Assembly (NCBI RefSeq): GCF_029525555.1
Contig: NZ_JAPDHZ010000004.1
Span: 620,001 to 684,000 of the forward strand
DNA length: 64,000 nt
From: Cohnella ginsengisoli
Lineage (GTDB): Bacteria > Bacillota > Bacilli > Paenibacillales > Paenibacillaceae
Reading direction: 5' to 3'
A program made the position numbers and the translations under genes. Under the pieces are notes generated by a model. That model was given only the letters and a program-made list of their open reading frames with translations. It searched no databases and was not told the origin of the DNA. This document shows, piece after piece, positions 46,120 to 56,585 of this stretch; the first letter of the stretch is position 1; every line of letters starts with the position of its first letter.

Positions 46120-49100
46120 TAAACAATCGGATAACAAAGATAAGCTGCGGGTGTACGAATACGCCAAGCAGCTGAATATGAGCAGCAAAGAAGTGCAGAA
46201 GATTCTCGAGCGGGTAGGCAAGCCGGTCAACAACCATATGAGCGTCATGGAAGACGGCATGGTCGCGTCCGTGGAGAAGTTTTTCCGCGACGTCAAGGCG
46301 AATGCCGCGGCCAAGATGGCGCAGAACAAGCCTGCGGGCAACCGCCCGGCAGGCGAGCAAGGCGGGCAGAACCGTCAAGGCAGCGGCCAGCAGCCGGCGC
46401 GCCGCTCCGAGGAAGCTGCTTCTGTGGCTTCCCGCCCGGCTCAACCTGCGCCGACGGCGCCATCGCCTGCTCCCGCTCCCGCAGCTCAGCAAGCATCGGA
46501 GCCGGCCCCGCAAGCTGCTGCGCCTTCGCAGCCTAGCAACGCTAGCGGCACCGCTTCTTCGGCGCCTGCCTCGGATCGTCCGCAGAGCGGCAGTCAAGGA
46601 AGCGGCCAAGGCGGCGGCTATCAAGGCAACCGTCAAGGCGGCGGCCAGGGCGGCGGCGGCTATCAGGGCAACCGTCCATCGGGCGGCCAAGGCGGCGGCG
46701 GTTACCAAGGCAATCGTCCATCGGGCGGCCAGGGCGGCGGCGGCTATCAGGGCAACCGTCCATCGGGCGGCCAAGGCGGCGGCGGTTACCAAGGCAATCG
46801 TCCATCGGGCGGCCAAGGCGGCGGCGGCTACCAAGGCAGCCGTCCATCGGGCGGCCAAGGCGGCGGCGGCTATCAAGGCAATCGTCCGTCGGGCGGCCAA
46901 GGCGGCGGCGGCTACCAAGGCAACCGTCCTGCGGGCGGTCAAGGCGGCGGCTACCAAGGCAACCGTCCATCGAGCGGCCAAGGCGGCGGCGGCTACCAAG
47001 GCAATCGTCCTGCGGGCGGTCAAGGCGGCGGCTATCAAGGCAATCGTCCTGCGGGCGGTCAAGGCGGCGGCGGTTATCAAGGCAGCCGTCCTGCGGGCGG
47101 TCAAGGCGGCGGCGGCTACCAAGGCAACCGTCCTGCGGGCGGCGGCGGTTTCGGCGGCGGCGGCGCGGGCAGAGGTCCGGCACCGGCTCCGGCGGCAGCG
47201 GCAGGACGCGGCGGTCAAGGCGGCGGCTTCGGCAGCCGTCCGGGCGGCCAGCGCAGCGACAACCGCGGCGGGGACAATCGCGGCGGCGGCTTTAACCGAG
47301 ATGGCGGCGCGAAGCGCAAGGACAACGACTTCAACAGGCGCTTCGAGGAGACCGGACGCGGCGGGCCGCGCAAGGGCAAAGGCGGCAAGAACGCCAAGGG
47401 CCGCAACCTGCCTCCGCGCGAGAAGATCGACAACACGCCGAAGAAGATCATCGTCCGCGGCGAGATGACCGTAGGGGATCTGGCCAAGCTGCTTCACAAG
47501 GACGCTTCCGAGGTCATCAAGAAGCTGTTCATGATGGGCGTCATGGCGACGATCAACCAGGATCTCGACATGGACACCATCCTGCTCATCGCCGGCGAAT
47601 TCGGCGTCGAAGTCGAAGTCAAGATCGCGGTCGAAGACACGAACTTCGAGACGATCGAGGAAACGGACGAAGAGGCCGATCTGATTACCCGTCCTGCTGT
47701 CGTTACGATCATGGGCCACGTCGACCACGGCAAGACCACGCTGCTGGACGCGATCCGCGAGACGCAGGTCGCGAGCGGCGAAGCCGGCGGCATCACCCAG
47801 CACATCGGCGCTTATCAGGTCGAAGTGCACGGCAAAAAAATTACGTTCCTGGATACGCCGGGCCACGAAGCGTTCACGACGATGCGTGCGCGCGGCGCCC
47901 AGGTTACCGATATTACGATTCTGGTCGTCGCGGCCGACGACGGCGTCATGCCGCAGACGGTCGAAGCGATCAACCACGCGAAGGCGGCGAACGTGCCGAT
48001 CATCGTGGCGGTCAACAAGATCGACAAGCCGGGCGCGAATCCCGACAAGGTGAAGCAGGAGCTGACCGAATACGGTCTCGTTCAAGAAGCTTGGGGCGGC
48101 GACACGATCTTCGTCGAACTGTCCGCCAAGCAGCGCCTGAACCTCGACGGCTTGCTCGAGATGATCCTTCTCGTGTCCGAAGTGAACGACTACAAGGCCA
48201 ATCCCGACAAGCGCGCGCGCGGCACGGTCATCGAAGCCGAGCTCGACAAGGGCAAGGGGCCGATCGCACGTATCCTCGTTCAGAACGGCACGCTTAAGGT
48301 CGGCGACGCGTTCGTCGCGGGCGACTGCTTCGGACGGATCCGCGCCATGACCAACGACCGCGGACGCCGGGTCAAGGAAGCCGGACCTTCCACGCCGGTC
48401 GAGATCACCGGCTTAACGGAAGTGCCGCAAGCGGGCGATCCGTTCATGGTGTTCGAGGACGAGCGCAAGGCGCGCGAGATCGCCGACAAGCGGTCGATCA
48501 AGACGCGTCAGGAATCGATGCGTTCCAATCAGAAGGTCACGCTCGAAGATCTGTTCAGCAAGATCAAGGAAGGCGAGATCAAGGATCTGAACGTCATCCT
48601 GAAGGCGGACGTTCAAGGCTCGCTCGAAGCGCTCAAGGGCTCCCTCGAGAAGATCGAAGTCGAAGGCGTGCGCGTCAAAACGATCCACAGCGGCGTCGGC
48701 GCGATTACCGAGTCGGACGTATCGCTTGCGCTCGCGTCGGCCGCGATCATCATCGGCTTCAACGTTCGTCCGGAGCCGCGCGCCGCGCAGGCAGCGGAGC
48801 AGGAAAAGGTCGACCTGCGTCTCCACCGCATCATCTACAAGGTGATCGAGGAGATCGAACAGGCGATGAAGGGCATGCTCGATCCGGTATTCAAGGAGAA
48901 GGTCATCGGCCACGCCGAGGTCCGCGAGACGTTCAAGGTCAGCAAGGTCGGCACGATCGCCGGCTGCATGGTCACGGACGGCAAGGTCGCCCGCAACGCC
49001 GAAGTGCGCCTCGTGCGCAGCGGCGTCGTCGCCTTCGAAGGCAAGATCGATTCCCTCAAGCGGTTCAAGGATGACGCGAAGGAAGTTTCGGAAGGCTATG

Positions 49101-49186
49101 AATGCGGCATTACGCTCGACAAGTTCAACGATCTTCAGATCGGCGACGTTCTCGAAGCGTTCATCATGGAGTCCGTCGAGCGTTAA
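46112..49186 (+). CDS. infB: Translation initiation factor IF-2 with long Gly-rich repeat region
   Basis: GTPase that recruits fMet-tRNA to the 30S subunit. TTG 46112 follows GGAGGTGGAG. Layout of 1024 residues: IF2-N-like helix (RVYEYAKQLNMSSKEVQKIL), Ala/Pro-rich region, 13-copy YQG repeat (about 166-345), Arg/Gly-rich region, second IF2-N domain (about 450-495), G domain with GHVDHGKTT near residue 535, DTPGHEAF and NKIDKP, then domains II-IV. The core of about 575 residues is normal; the N-terminal extension is unusually long. Confidence 0.97.
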   Translation: MSNKQSDNKDKLRVYEYAKQLNMSSKEVQKILERVGKPVNNHMSVMEDGMVASVEKFFRDVKANAAAKMAQNKPAGNRPAGEQGGQNRQGSGQQPARRSEEAASVASRPAQPAPTAPSPAPAPAAQQASEPAPQAAAPSQPSNASGTASSAPASDRPQSGSQGSGQGGGYQGNRQGGGQGGGGYQGNRPSGGQGGGGYQGNRPSGGQGGGGYQGNRPSGGQGGGGYQGNRPSGGQGGGGYQGSRPSGGQGGGGYQGNRPSGGQGGGGYQGNRPAGGQGGGYQGNRPSSGQGGGGYQGNRPAGGQGGGYQGNRPAGGQGGGGYQGSRPAGGQGGGGYQGNRPAGGGGFGGGGAGRGPAPAPAAAAGRGGQGGGFGSRPGGQRSDNRGGDNRGGGFNRDGGAKRKDNDFNRRFEETGRGGPRKGKGGKNAKGRNLPPREKIDNTPKKIIVRGEMTVGDLAKLLHKDASEVIKKLFMMGVMATINQDLDMDTILLIAGEFGVEVEVKIAVEDTNFETIEETDEEADLITRPAVVTIMGHVDHGKTTLLDAIRETQVASGEAGGITQHIGAYQVEVHGKKITFLDTPGHEAFTTMRARGAQVTDITILVVAADDGVMPQTVEAINHAKAANVPIIVAVNKIDKPGANPDKVKQELTEYGLVQEAWGGDTIFVELSAKQRLNLDGLLEMILLVSEVNDYKANPDKRARGTVIEAELDKGKGPIARILVQNGTLKVGDAFVAGDCFGRIRAMTNDRGRRVKEAGPSTPVEITGLTEVPQAGDPFMVFEDERKAREIADKRSIKTRQESMRSNQKVTLEDLFSKIKEGEIKDLNVILKADVQGSLEALKGSLEKIEVEGVRVKTIHSGVGAITESDVSLALASAAIIIGFNVRPEPRAAQAAEQEKVDLRLHRIIYKVIEEIEQAMKGMLDPVFKEKVIGHAEVRETFKVSKVGTIAGCMVTDGKVARNAEVRLVRSGVVAFEGKIDSLKRFKDDAKEVSEGYECGITLDKFNDLQIGDVLEAFIMESVER
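46604..47140 (+). repeat. In-frame tandem repeat inside infB (13 copies, 39/42-bp unit)
   Basis: The unit encodes GGQGGGGYQGNRPS or close variants. Thirteen YQG units are visible; most are 14 codons, some 13 codons because one Gly is missing. Variation is mainly N to S before R and S to A after P. Copies are nearly identical at DNA level, so the copy number may be unstable or mis-assembled. Confidence 0.92.
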
Positions 49187-49220
49187 TCCGCGCATGAAGC
49201 AGGGAAGAGGGGGATGGACA

Positions 49221-49577
49221 GTGGCTAAATTCCGCGTCGGCCGTGTCGGCGAACAGATCAAGAAAGAGATCAGCTCGCTGATCCAGACCGAACTGAAGGA
49301 TCCGCGCATCGGCTTTATTACGGTGACGGGAGTCGACGTGACGGGAGATCTGTCCCAGGCTCGCGTATATCTAAGCATATTGGGCAGCGACGAACAAAAA
49401 GAGGCGACGCTGCATGCGTTGGCCAAGGCCAAAGGGTTCCTTCGTTCGGAGCTCGGCAACCGCATGCGCCTGCGGCATACGCCCGAGATCGAATTCCGGT
49501 TCGACAGCTCGATCGCGTACGGCAGCAGGATCGAAGCGCTTCTGGCCGATATCAACAAAGGAAATCAGCCTTCATGA
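49221..49577 (+). CDS. rbfA: Ribosome-binding factor A
   Basis: 30S maturation factor with a KH-like fold. GTG 49221 (AGAGGGGGA upstream) gives MAKFRVGRVGEQIKKEISSL, then TELKDPRIGFITVTGVDVTG and SSIAYGSRIEALL. 118 residues. It overlaps nrnA by 4 bases. Confidence 0.96.
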   Translation: MAKFRVGRVGEQIKKEISSLIQTELKDPRIGFITVTGVDVTGDLSQARVYLSILGSDEQKEATLHALAKAKGFLRSELGNRMRLRHTPEIEFRFDSSIAYGSRIEALLADINKGNQPS

Positions 49578-50578
49578 ACGCCTGGATAGAACAGCTCGAC
49601 GCCGCGATCGACTTTATCCGGAAGCGGGACGACTTTCTCGTCGTCTCGCACGTTCAGCCCGACGGCGACGCCATCAGCTCCACGGTGGCAGTCGCCTGGC
49701 TGCTGGGCAAGTTGGGCAAAAGCTACGCCATGTACAATGAAGGCCCCGTTCCCGAACGCCTGCATTACTTGATCGGGAGCGACCAGATCCAGACGAACGC
49801 GTCCGGCGAAGCCGGGCGCGCCTATCGTCATGTCATCGCGGTCGATTGCGCGGATTTTAGCCGCGTCGGCAACGCGACGGAGCGGTTCGACGAGAACTTC
49901 GAGATGCTGAACATCGATCATCATCCGACCAACAACGGCTTTGGCCTCGTTAACTTGCTGCGCCCGGATGCCGCCGCGACGGCCGAGATCTTGTACGAAT
50001 TGATCGAGCGTACGGGCGCGGCGCTGGACAAGGATGCAGCGACGGCGATCTATACGGGCATGCTCACCGATACCGGCGGATTCCGATACAGCAATACGAC
50101 GCCGAACGTGCTGGCGATCGCTTCGCGCCTGATCGATCTCGGCGTGGACGGCCCGATGTTGGCCGAACTGCTGCTGGAGCGGATGACGCTGCAGCAGATG
50201 CTCGTCCTTCAACGGGCGCTGTCCCGTCTGTCTTTCAGCGAAGACAAGCGAATCGCCTGGCTTTGGGTGACGCCCGAGGATATGACGGAGACCGGGGCCA
50301 AAAACGAGGATTTGGAAGGGATCGTAAACTTTCCTCGCAACGTCGAGGGCGTCGAAGTCGGCATCCTGTTCAAGCAAAACGCGGAAACTTCGGTGAAAGT
50401 CAGCCTTCGATCGGCGGGGAAGGTCGACGTCGCGGCCGTCTCCCAGCAATTCGGCGGCGGCGGTCATGTGCGCGCTGCGGGTTGCAAATTGTCCGCGCCG
50501 CTCGAGGATGCGGTCGGTCAATTGACGGCAGCCGTAAGAAAGGCGTTGGAATCGCATGACGCAAGCCAAAACGCATAG
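49574..50578 (+). CDS. nrnA: DHH family phosphoesterase NrnA (oligoribonuclease / pAp phosphatase)
   Basis: Degrades nanoRNA and 3'-phosphoadenosine 5'-phosphate. The DHH motifs are present: SHVQPDGDAISS (residues 24-35), VIAVDCADFSR, NIDHHPTNNGF (about 114-124) and MLTDTGGFRYSNTTP. The DHHA1 motif FGGGGHVRAAGCKL is near residue 295. 334 residues. The gene overlaps truB by 23 bases. Confidence 0.93.
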   Translation: MNAWIEQLDAAIDFIRKRDDFLVVSHVQPDGDAISSTVAVAWLLGKLGKSYAMYNEGPVPERLHYLIGSDQIQTNASGEAGRAYRHVIAVDCADFSRVGNATERFDENFEMLNIDHHPTNNGFGLVNLLRPDAAATAEILYELIERTGAALDKDAATAIYTGMLTDTGGFRYSNTTPNVLAIASRLIDLGVDGPMLAELLLERMTLQQMLVLQRALSRLSFSEDKRIAWLWVTPEDMTETGAKNEDLEGIVNFPRNVEGVEVGILFKQNAETSVKVSLRSAGKVDVAAVSQQFGGGGHVRAAGCKLSAPLEDAVGQLTAAVRKALESHDASQNA

Positions 50579-51489
50579 CTTCGAAGGCGTGCTGGCGGTA
50601 TGGAAGCCCGCCGGCTGGACGTCCCACGACGTCGTGGCCAAAGCCCGGCGCATTCTCGGCGTCAAGCGGATCGGCCATACCGGCACGCTGGACCCGGCCG
50701 TGACCGGCGTGCTGCCGATTTGCATCGGCAGGGCGACGCGAATGGTGGAGTACTTGCAGGAGCTCCCCAAGACGTACGAGGCGACGATCCGGTTCGGCAT
50801 CGCCACCGATACCGAGGACTTGACCGGCGAGGTGCTGGAAACGCGCGACGCCGGCGAATTGACGGAAGCCGCGATCAGGGAGACGATTCTCTCTTTTGTC
50901 GGCGACATTATGCAGGTGCCGCCGATGGTTTCCGCTTTGAAGATCGACGGCAAGCGGCTATACGAGCTGGCGAGAGAAGGCGTGACGATCGAACGCCCGG
51001 CGCGCCCGGTGACGATTCACGAGATCCGGATCGGGGGAGATCAAGACCGGCGTGCCGCAGCCCGAGGCGTCGTTTTCGGTTCGCTGCTCGAAGGGCACTT
51101 ACATCCGCACGCTTTGTGTCGATATCGGCCGCAAACTTGGCGTACCTGCCGCGATGGCCGTTCTGAAGCGGACGGAAAGCGCGGGGCTCGCGCCAGACGA
51201 CAGCTTGACGCTCGAGGAGATCGCGCGCTTGCGGGAGAGCGGAGAACTGGGAAACCGGCTCGTTCCGGCTGACAGCCTCGTTCCGTTTCCGCGCGCGACC
51301 GGCGGATCGGCGGCGGCATCGAACGCGCGGCAGGGAAAGCCGATTCCGTTCGAGCTGCTCGCCCCGGTGCCCGACCAGGCCGGTTTGTGGCGCCTCTATC
51401 GCGATGACGGCGCTTTTCTGGGCCTGTTCGAGTCGGATATGCCGGGCCGACGGCTCAAGGCTGTCAAAGTATTTCATCCGGAAGAGTGA
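50556..51489 (+). CDS. truB: tRNA pseudouridine-55 synthase TruB, one-base frame break
   Basis: Makes pseudouridine 55 in tRNA. The catalytic motif GHTGTLDPAVTGVLP is near residue 40, followed by YEATIRFGIATDTED. The frame breaks at the five-G run 51032-51036; removing one G gives IRIGEIKTGVPQPEASFSVR and CSKGTYIRTLCVDIG. The corrected length is 310 residues. Start ATG 50556 lies within nrnA. Confidence 0.9.
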
Positions 51490-51493
51490 CTTA

Positions 51494-51515
51494 CGGACCG
51501 CCTGACGGCGGTCCG
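51494..51515 (+). terminator. Hairpin between truB and ribF
   Basis: CGGACCGCC and GGCGGTCCG form a 9-bp stem with a TGAC loop, followed by CGCTCTTT. There is no clean T-run, so it may be a weak terminator or an RNA-stability element. Confidence 0.5.
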
Positions 51516-51546
51516 CGCTCTTTCGAAGATGCGGGAGGACGGCAGG

Positions 51547-52521
51547 GTGGAACGTTACGATTTGACTCATACGATGTTGACGGTGGACGGCGGGCTGCCG
51601 CCCGGCGCCTGCCGGGACCGCATCACGCTGGCGATCGGTTTTTTCGACGGCGTGCACAGAGGGCACGCCGAGGTGATCCGCCAGGCGGTGGCGTCCGCGA
51701 GAGAGCAGGGCTTCGCGCCTGCCGTGCTGACGTTCAGCCCGCATCCGCGAACCGTGCTCGGCAAGGACGGCTACCATACCGTTCTGACGCCGCTTGAGGA
51801 CAAGCTGGCGCTGTTCGCGGAGCTGGGCGTCGAGTTGGCTTATGTCGTGGCGTTCGATCACGGCTTTGCGGAAGTGTCTGCGGAGAGCTTCGTTAGGCGC
51901 CTGCTGCTGCCGCTGGGGGTCCGAAGCGCCGTCGTCGGTTTCGACTTCAGGTTCGGCCACCGCGGTCAAGGCGACGCGGAAGCGCTCCGGCGACTTAGCG
52001 AAGGCGCCATCTCGGTTCGCGTCGTCGAGCCGGTCTTCGAAGGCGACGCCAAGATCAGCAGCACCCGGATTCGCGCATGTCTGGCGGCCGGCGATTGCGA
52101 AGCGGCAGCCTTGCTGCTCGGACGACCTTACGCGATTTCGGGCGAGATCGTCCACGGCGACGCGCGCGGCCGCTTGCTCGGCTTTCCGACGGCCAATATG
52201 CAGCCGGCCGTGCAGTACGTCATTCCGCGGCATGGCGTCTACGCGGTAACCGTTGGCGGCGCGGACGATGAGGCGCGCGTGTTGGGCGGCGTCATCAACG
52301 TCGGCGTTCGACCGACGTTCGACGCGCCGGGCGGCGCGCCGAGGCTCGAGACCAATCTGTTCGATTTCGAAGGCGATCTGTACGGGCGTACGCTGACCGT
52401 GCGGTTCCACCGCTTTTTGCGACCGGAGACGAAGTTCGCTTCCTTCGACGAGCTCAAGTCGCAGATCGGCAGAGACGCCGAGCAGGCCCGCGAGGAGCTG
52501 CGTTTGCTCGGTTTGCGCTGA
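51547..52521 (+). CDS. ribF: Bifunctional riboflavin kinase / FAD synthetase RibF
   Basis: Converts riboflavin to FMN and FAD. I prefer GTG 51547 because GGGAGG (51533-51538) is 8 bases upstream; ATG 51529 lies before it. The adenylyltransferase motif GFFDGVHRGHAEVI and FSPHPRTVLG are followed by the kinase region (GRLLGFPTANM; GVINVGVRPTF). About 324 residues. Confidence 0.95.
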   Translation: MERYDLTHTMLTVDGGLPPGACRDRITLAIGFFDGVHRGHAEVIRQAVASAREQGFAPAVLTFSPHPRTVLGKDGYHTVLTPLEDKLALFAELGVELAYVVAFDHGFAEVSAESFVRRLLLPLGVRSAVVGFDFRFGHRGQGDAEALRRLSEGAISVRVVEPVFEGDAKISSTRIRACLAAGDCEAAALLLGRPYAISGEIVHGDARGRLLGFPTANMQPAVQYVIPRHGVYAVTVGGADDEARVLGGVINVGVRPTFDAPGGAPRLETNLFDFEGDLYGRTLTVRFHRFLRPETKFASFDELKSQIGRDAEQAREELRLLGLR

Positions 52522-52536
52522 GGCAGCCGCATCGGA

Positions 52537-52564
52537 TTGAGACGCTTGTTGCTATGATTATAGA
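52537..52564 (+). promoter_or_regulatory. Candidate promoter upstream of rpsO
   Basis: TTGAGA (52537-52542) and TATAGA (52559-52564), spacer 16. A TATACT at 52573-52578 is another possible -10 box. The following leader of about 110 bases is GC-rich with short inverted segments (for example GGCCGG/CCGGCG near 52622-52645) and might hold an S15 autoregulatory site, which I could not confirm. Confidence 0.35.
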
Positions 52565-52692
52565 CATTGTGCTATACTATTGAACGTTGTCGGCAGTGCC
52601 GGCTTCACATGAACCTTGGCTTGGCCGGACGCTCTCACCGGCGCCAGCTCGGCCACAGGCGATTAGACAAATCGAACACGGAGGTGATTGGG

Positions 52693-52962
52693 ATGGCATT
52701 GACGCAAGAGCGCAAACAAGAACTGATCGAGCTGCACAAGACGCACGCTTCGGACACCGGATCCCCGGAAGTTCAAATCGCGATCCTGACGGAAAACATC
52801 AACAATCTGACGACCCACTTCAGGTCCCACAAAAAGGACCACCACTCGCGCCGCGGCCTGCTTAAGATGGTCGGCCAACGTCGCAAGCTGCTGGCATACC
52901 TGAAGAACAAGGACGTCAAGCGTTACAGCGCGCTGATCGAGAAGCTCGGCCTGCGCCGTTAA
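52693..52962 (+). CDS. rpsO: 30S ribosomal protein S15
   Basis: The 89-residue protein MALTQERKQELIELHKTH with DTGSPEVQIAILTENINNLT and HSRRGLLKMVGQRRKLLAYL is unmistakable. ATG 52693 is preceded by GGAGGTGATTGGG. It lies between ribF and pnp as in Bacillus and is followed by a terminator. Confidence 0.98.
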   Translation: MALTQERKQELIELHKTHASDTGSPEVQIAILTENINNLTTHFRSHKKDHHSRRGLLKMVGQRRKLLAYLKNKDVKRYSALIEKLGLRR

Positions 52963-52977
52963 TTCGCTTCGCGACAC

Positions 52978-53031
52978 AAGCAACCTGCTTAGCCAGTCGG
53001 GCATCGGCCCGGGGCGGCGGGTTGCTTTTTT
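52978..53031 (+). terminator. Intrinsic terminator after rpsO
   Basis: AAGCAACC (52978-52985) pairs with GGTTGCTT (53020-53027), with further internal GC pairing, followed by a T-run to 53031. Confidence 0.82.
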
Positions 53032-53130
53032 CAAGCTTAGGGGTTGTTACCGGCGCCTAAGAATCGTCCGGCAGGAAATAATAGAGCGTATGTCGAATTT
53101 ACATATGTCTAATTTAGAGGAGGGATTGCA

Positions 53131-55236
<2,106 letters not shown>

Positions 55237-55270
55237 TGGCCGCCAGCCCATCCAACCGAATACCACAAGC

Positions 55271-55303
55271 AAAAGAGACCGGTTTTTTCAGTCTCTTTTT
55301 TTA
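55271..55303 (+). terminator. Intrinsic terminator after pnp
   Basis: AAAAGAGAC (55271-55279) pairs with GTCTCTTTT (55291-55299); an 11-base loop and a T-run that continues past the stem. Confidence 0.88.
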
Positions 55304-55356
55304 TTTGGTTATAAATCGCTTGCCGCAGTCGGGTGATCTCCGCTCGCGGTCCCGTT

Positions 55357-55385
55357 TCATATTATTCGCCTTATTTGCATAGGAT
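55357..55385 (+). promoter_or_regulatory. Candidate sigma-E promoter of ylxY
   Basis: TCATATT (55357-55363) fits the sigma-E -35 consensus KMATATT exactly. A 14-base spacer leads to CATAGGAT (55378-55385), which matches 6 of 8 positions of CATACANT. This predicts mother-cell expression early in sporulation. Confidence 0.6.
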
Positions 55386-55437
55386 GTAGACAAGCGATGG
55401 GCGCGTCCGCGCCCGGATGGGAGGCTGGGAATCAGCC

Positions 55438-56493
55438 ATGAGCAAAACGCGTTGGCCATCTGCAGTTATGCTGGCGCTGCTCGTCCTATTGCTCGGGGCG
55501 GGGCGGTACGGTCCGCTGCACGCCTTCGTGGAATCCGCCAAGTCCGCGAGCGGAAAGGCGACGTACGCGGAGACGGGATTCCTCGGCAATAGGGGGCGGC
55601 AGGCGGCGGAAGAGCAAGCGGTTGGGGGAAAACCACTGAAAGCGTGGTTGAAGGCGGAAGCGCAAAAGCGCGCGATTCCGCCGAGGGACGCCGTTCTCGA
55701 CCGCGTGTGGAAAGCAATACCGGGGTATAACGGCAGAACGGTGGACGTGGAAGCGACATATGCCAAAGCAGTCGCCGCGGGTTGGACGGCCGAGTCCGCA
55801 TCGGCTGCGCCTGATAAGGTGCCATGGGTGTTCAAGGAGATCGCGCCAAAAGTATCGCTGCGGGATCTGCCGCCTTCGCCGGTCTATCGCGGCAATTCGG
55901 CCAAGCCTGCGGTCGGTCTGATGATCAATGTCGCATGGGGCAATGAATATTTATCTTCTATATTAAATACGTTGGACGAAGAGCATGTGAAAGCGACGTT
56001 TTTCCTCGACGGAAGCTGGCTAAGCAAAAACAAGGATGCGGCGGAAGAGATTAAAAGGCGCGGTCACGAGGTATCCAATCACGCGTACTCCCACAAAAAC
56101 ATGAGTACGATTACGGACGCCAAGCAGCTCGAAGAGATCGCAAAGACGCAAACGCTGCTGAAAAAGACGCTGGATATCGACAATCGCTTATTCGCGCCTC
56201 CCTCCGGCGATTTTGACGCCAGAACGGTACGGATCGCCGCCGGCCTCGGTCTGACCACCGTCCTGTGGACGTTGGATACCGTGGACTGGAAGCGTCCGCC
56301 CGCTGCGGGCGTCGTCGCCAAGATCGCGGCCGGCGTAGGTCCGGGCACGCTTATTCTCATGCATCCGACATCGACGACGGAGCAAGCGCTGAAGGGAATC
56401 ATCCGTCAGTCCAGGGCGAAGGGGCTCGTACCGGGAACGGTATCCGAGGTGCTGTCCGAACGCCGGTTGGATGCCGCGGCGCCGGGTAATTAA
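55438..56493 (+). CDS. ylxY: Polysaccharide deacetylase-like protein YlxY (degenerate motif 1)
   Basis: NodB-homology protein with an N-terminal signal/membrane helix (about 9-24). The NodB domain covers about 155-345. Motif 2 is intact (GHEVSNHAYSHKNMS), but motif 1, normally TFDD, reads LMINVAWGNEY, so the metal-binding and catalytic aspartates are missing. This suggests lost or altered activity, as described for the YlxY group. ATG 55438 is chosen; ATG 55417 is an upstream alternative. Sporulation-linked by its promoter candidate. Confidence 0.85.
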   Translation: MSKTRWPSAVMLALLVLLLGAGRYGPLHAFVESAKSASGKATYAETGFLGNRGRQAAEEQAVGGKPLKAWLKAEAQKRAIPPRDAVLDRVWKAIPGYNGRTVDVEATYAKAVAAGWTAESASAAPDKVPWVFKEIAPKVSLRDLPPSPVYRGNSAKPAVGLMINVAWGNEYLSSILNTLDEEHVKATFFLDGSWLSKNKDAAEEIKRRGHEVSNHAYSHKNMSTITDAKQLEEIAKTQTLLKKTLDIDNRLFAPPSGDFDARTVRIAAGLGLTTVLWTLDTVDWKRPPAAGVVAKIAAGVGPGTLILMHPTSTTEQALKGIIRQSRAKGLVPGTVSEVLSERRLDAAAPGN

Positions 56494-56585
56494 TTGTTCA
56501 TGGAGTCGCTTTGGGCGCATCTTCGGTTGTGAGGGATGTCGATTTTTGATATCATGTTATCATTCATGGCAAGGGGGGAGAACGG

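Noticed and set aside
46604..47140. Possible CRISPR-like array
   Set aside because: Units are contiguous, in frame with IF-2 and have no unique spacers; it is a coding tandem repeat.
46046..48085. 679-codon open frame on the - strand opposite infB
   Set aside because: It is an Ala/Arg-rich mirror of the infB repeat and GC-rich codons, with no ribosome-binding site or family features.
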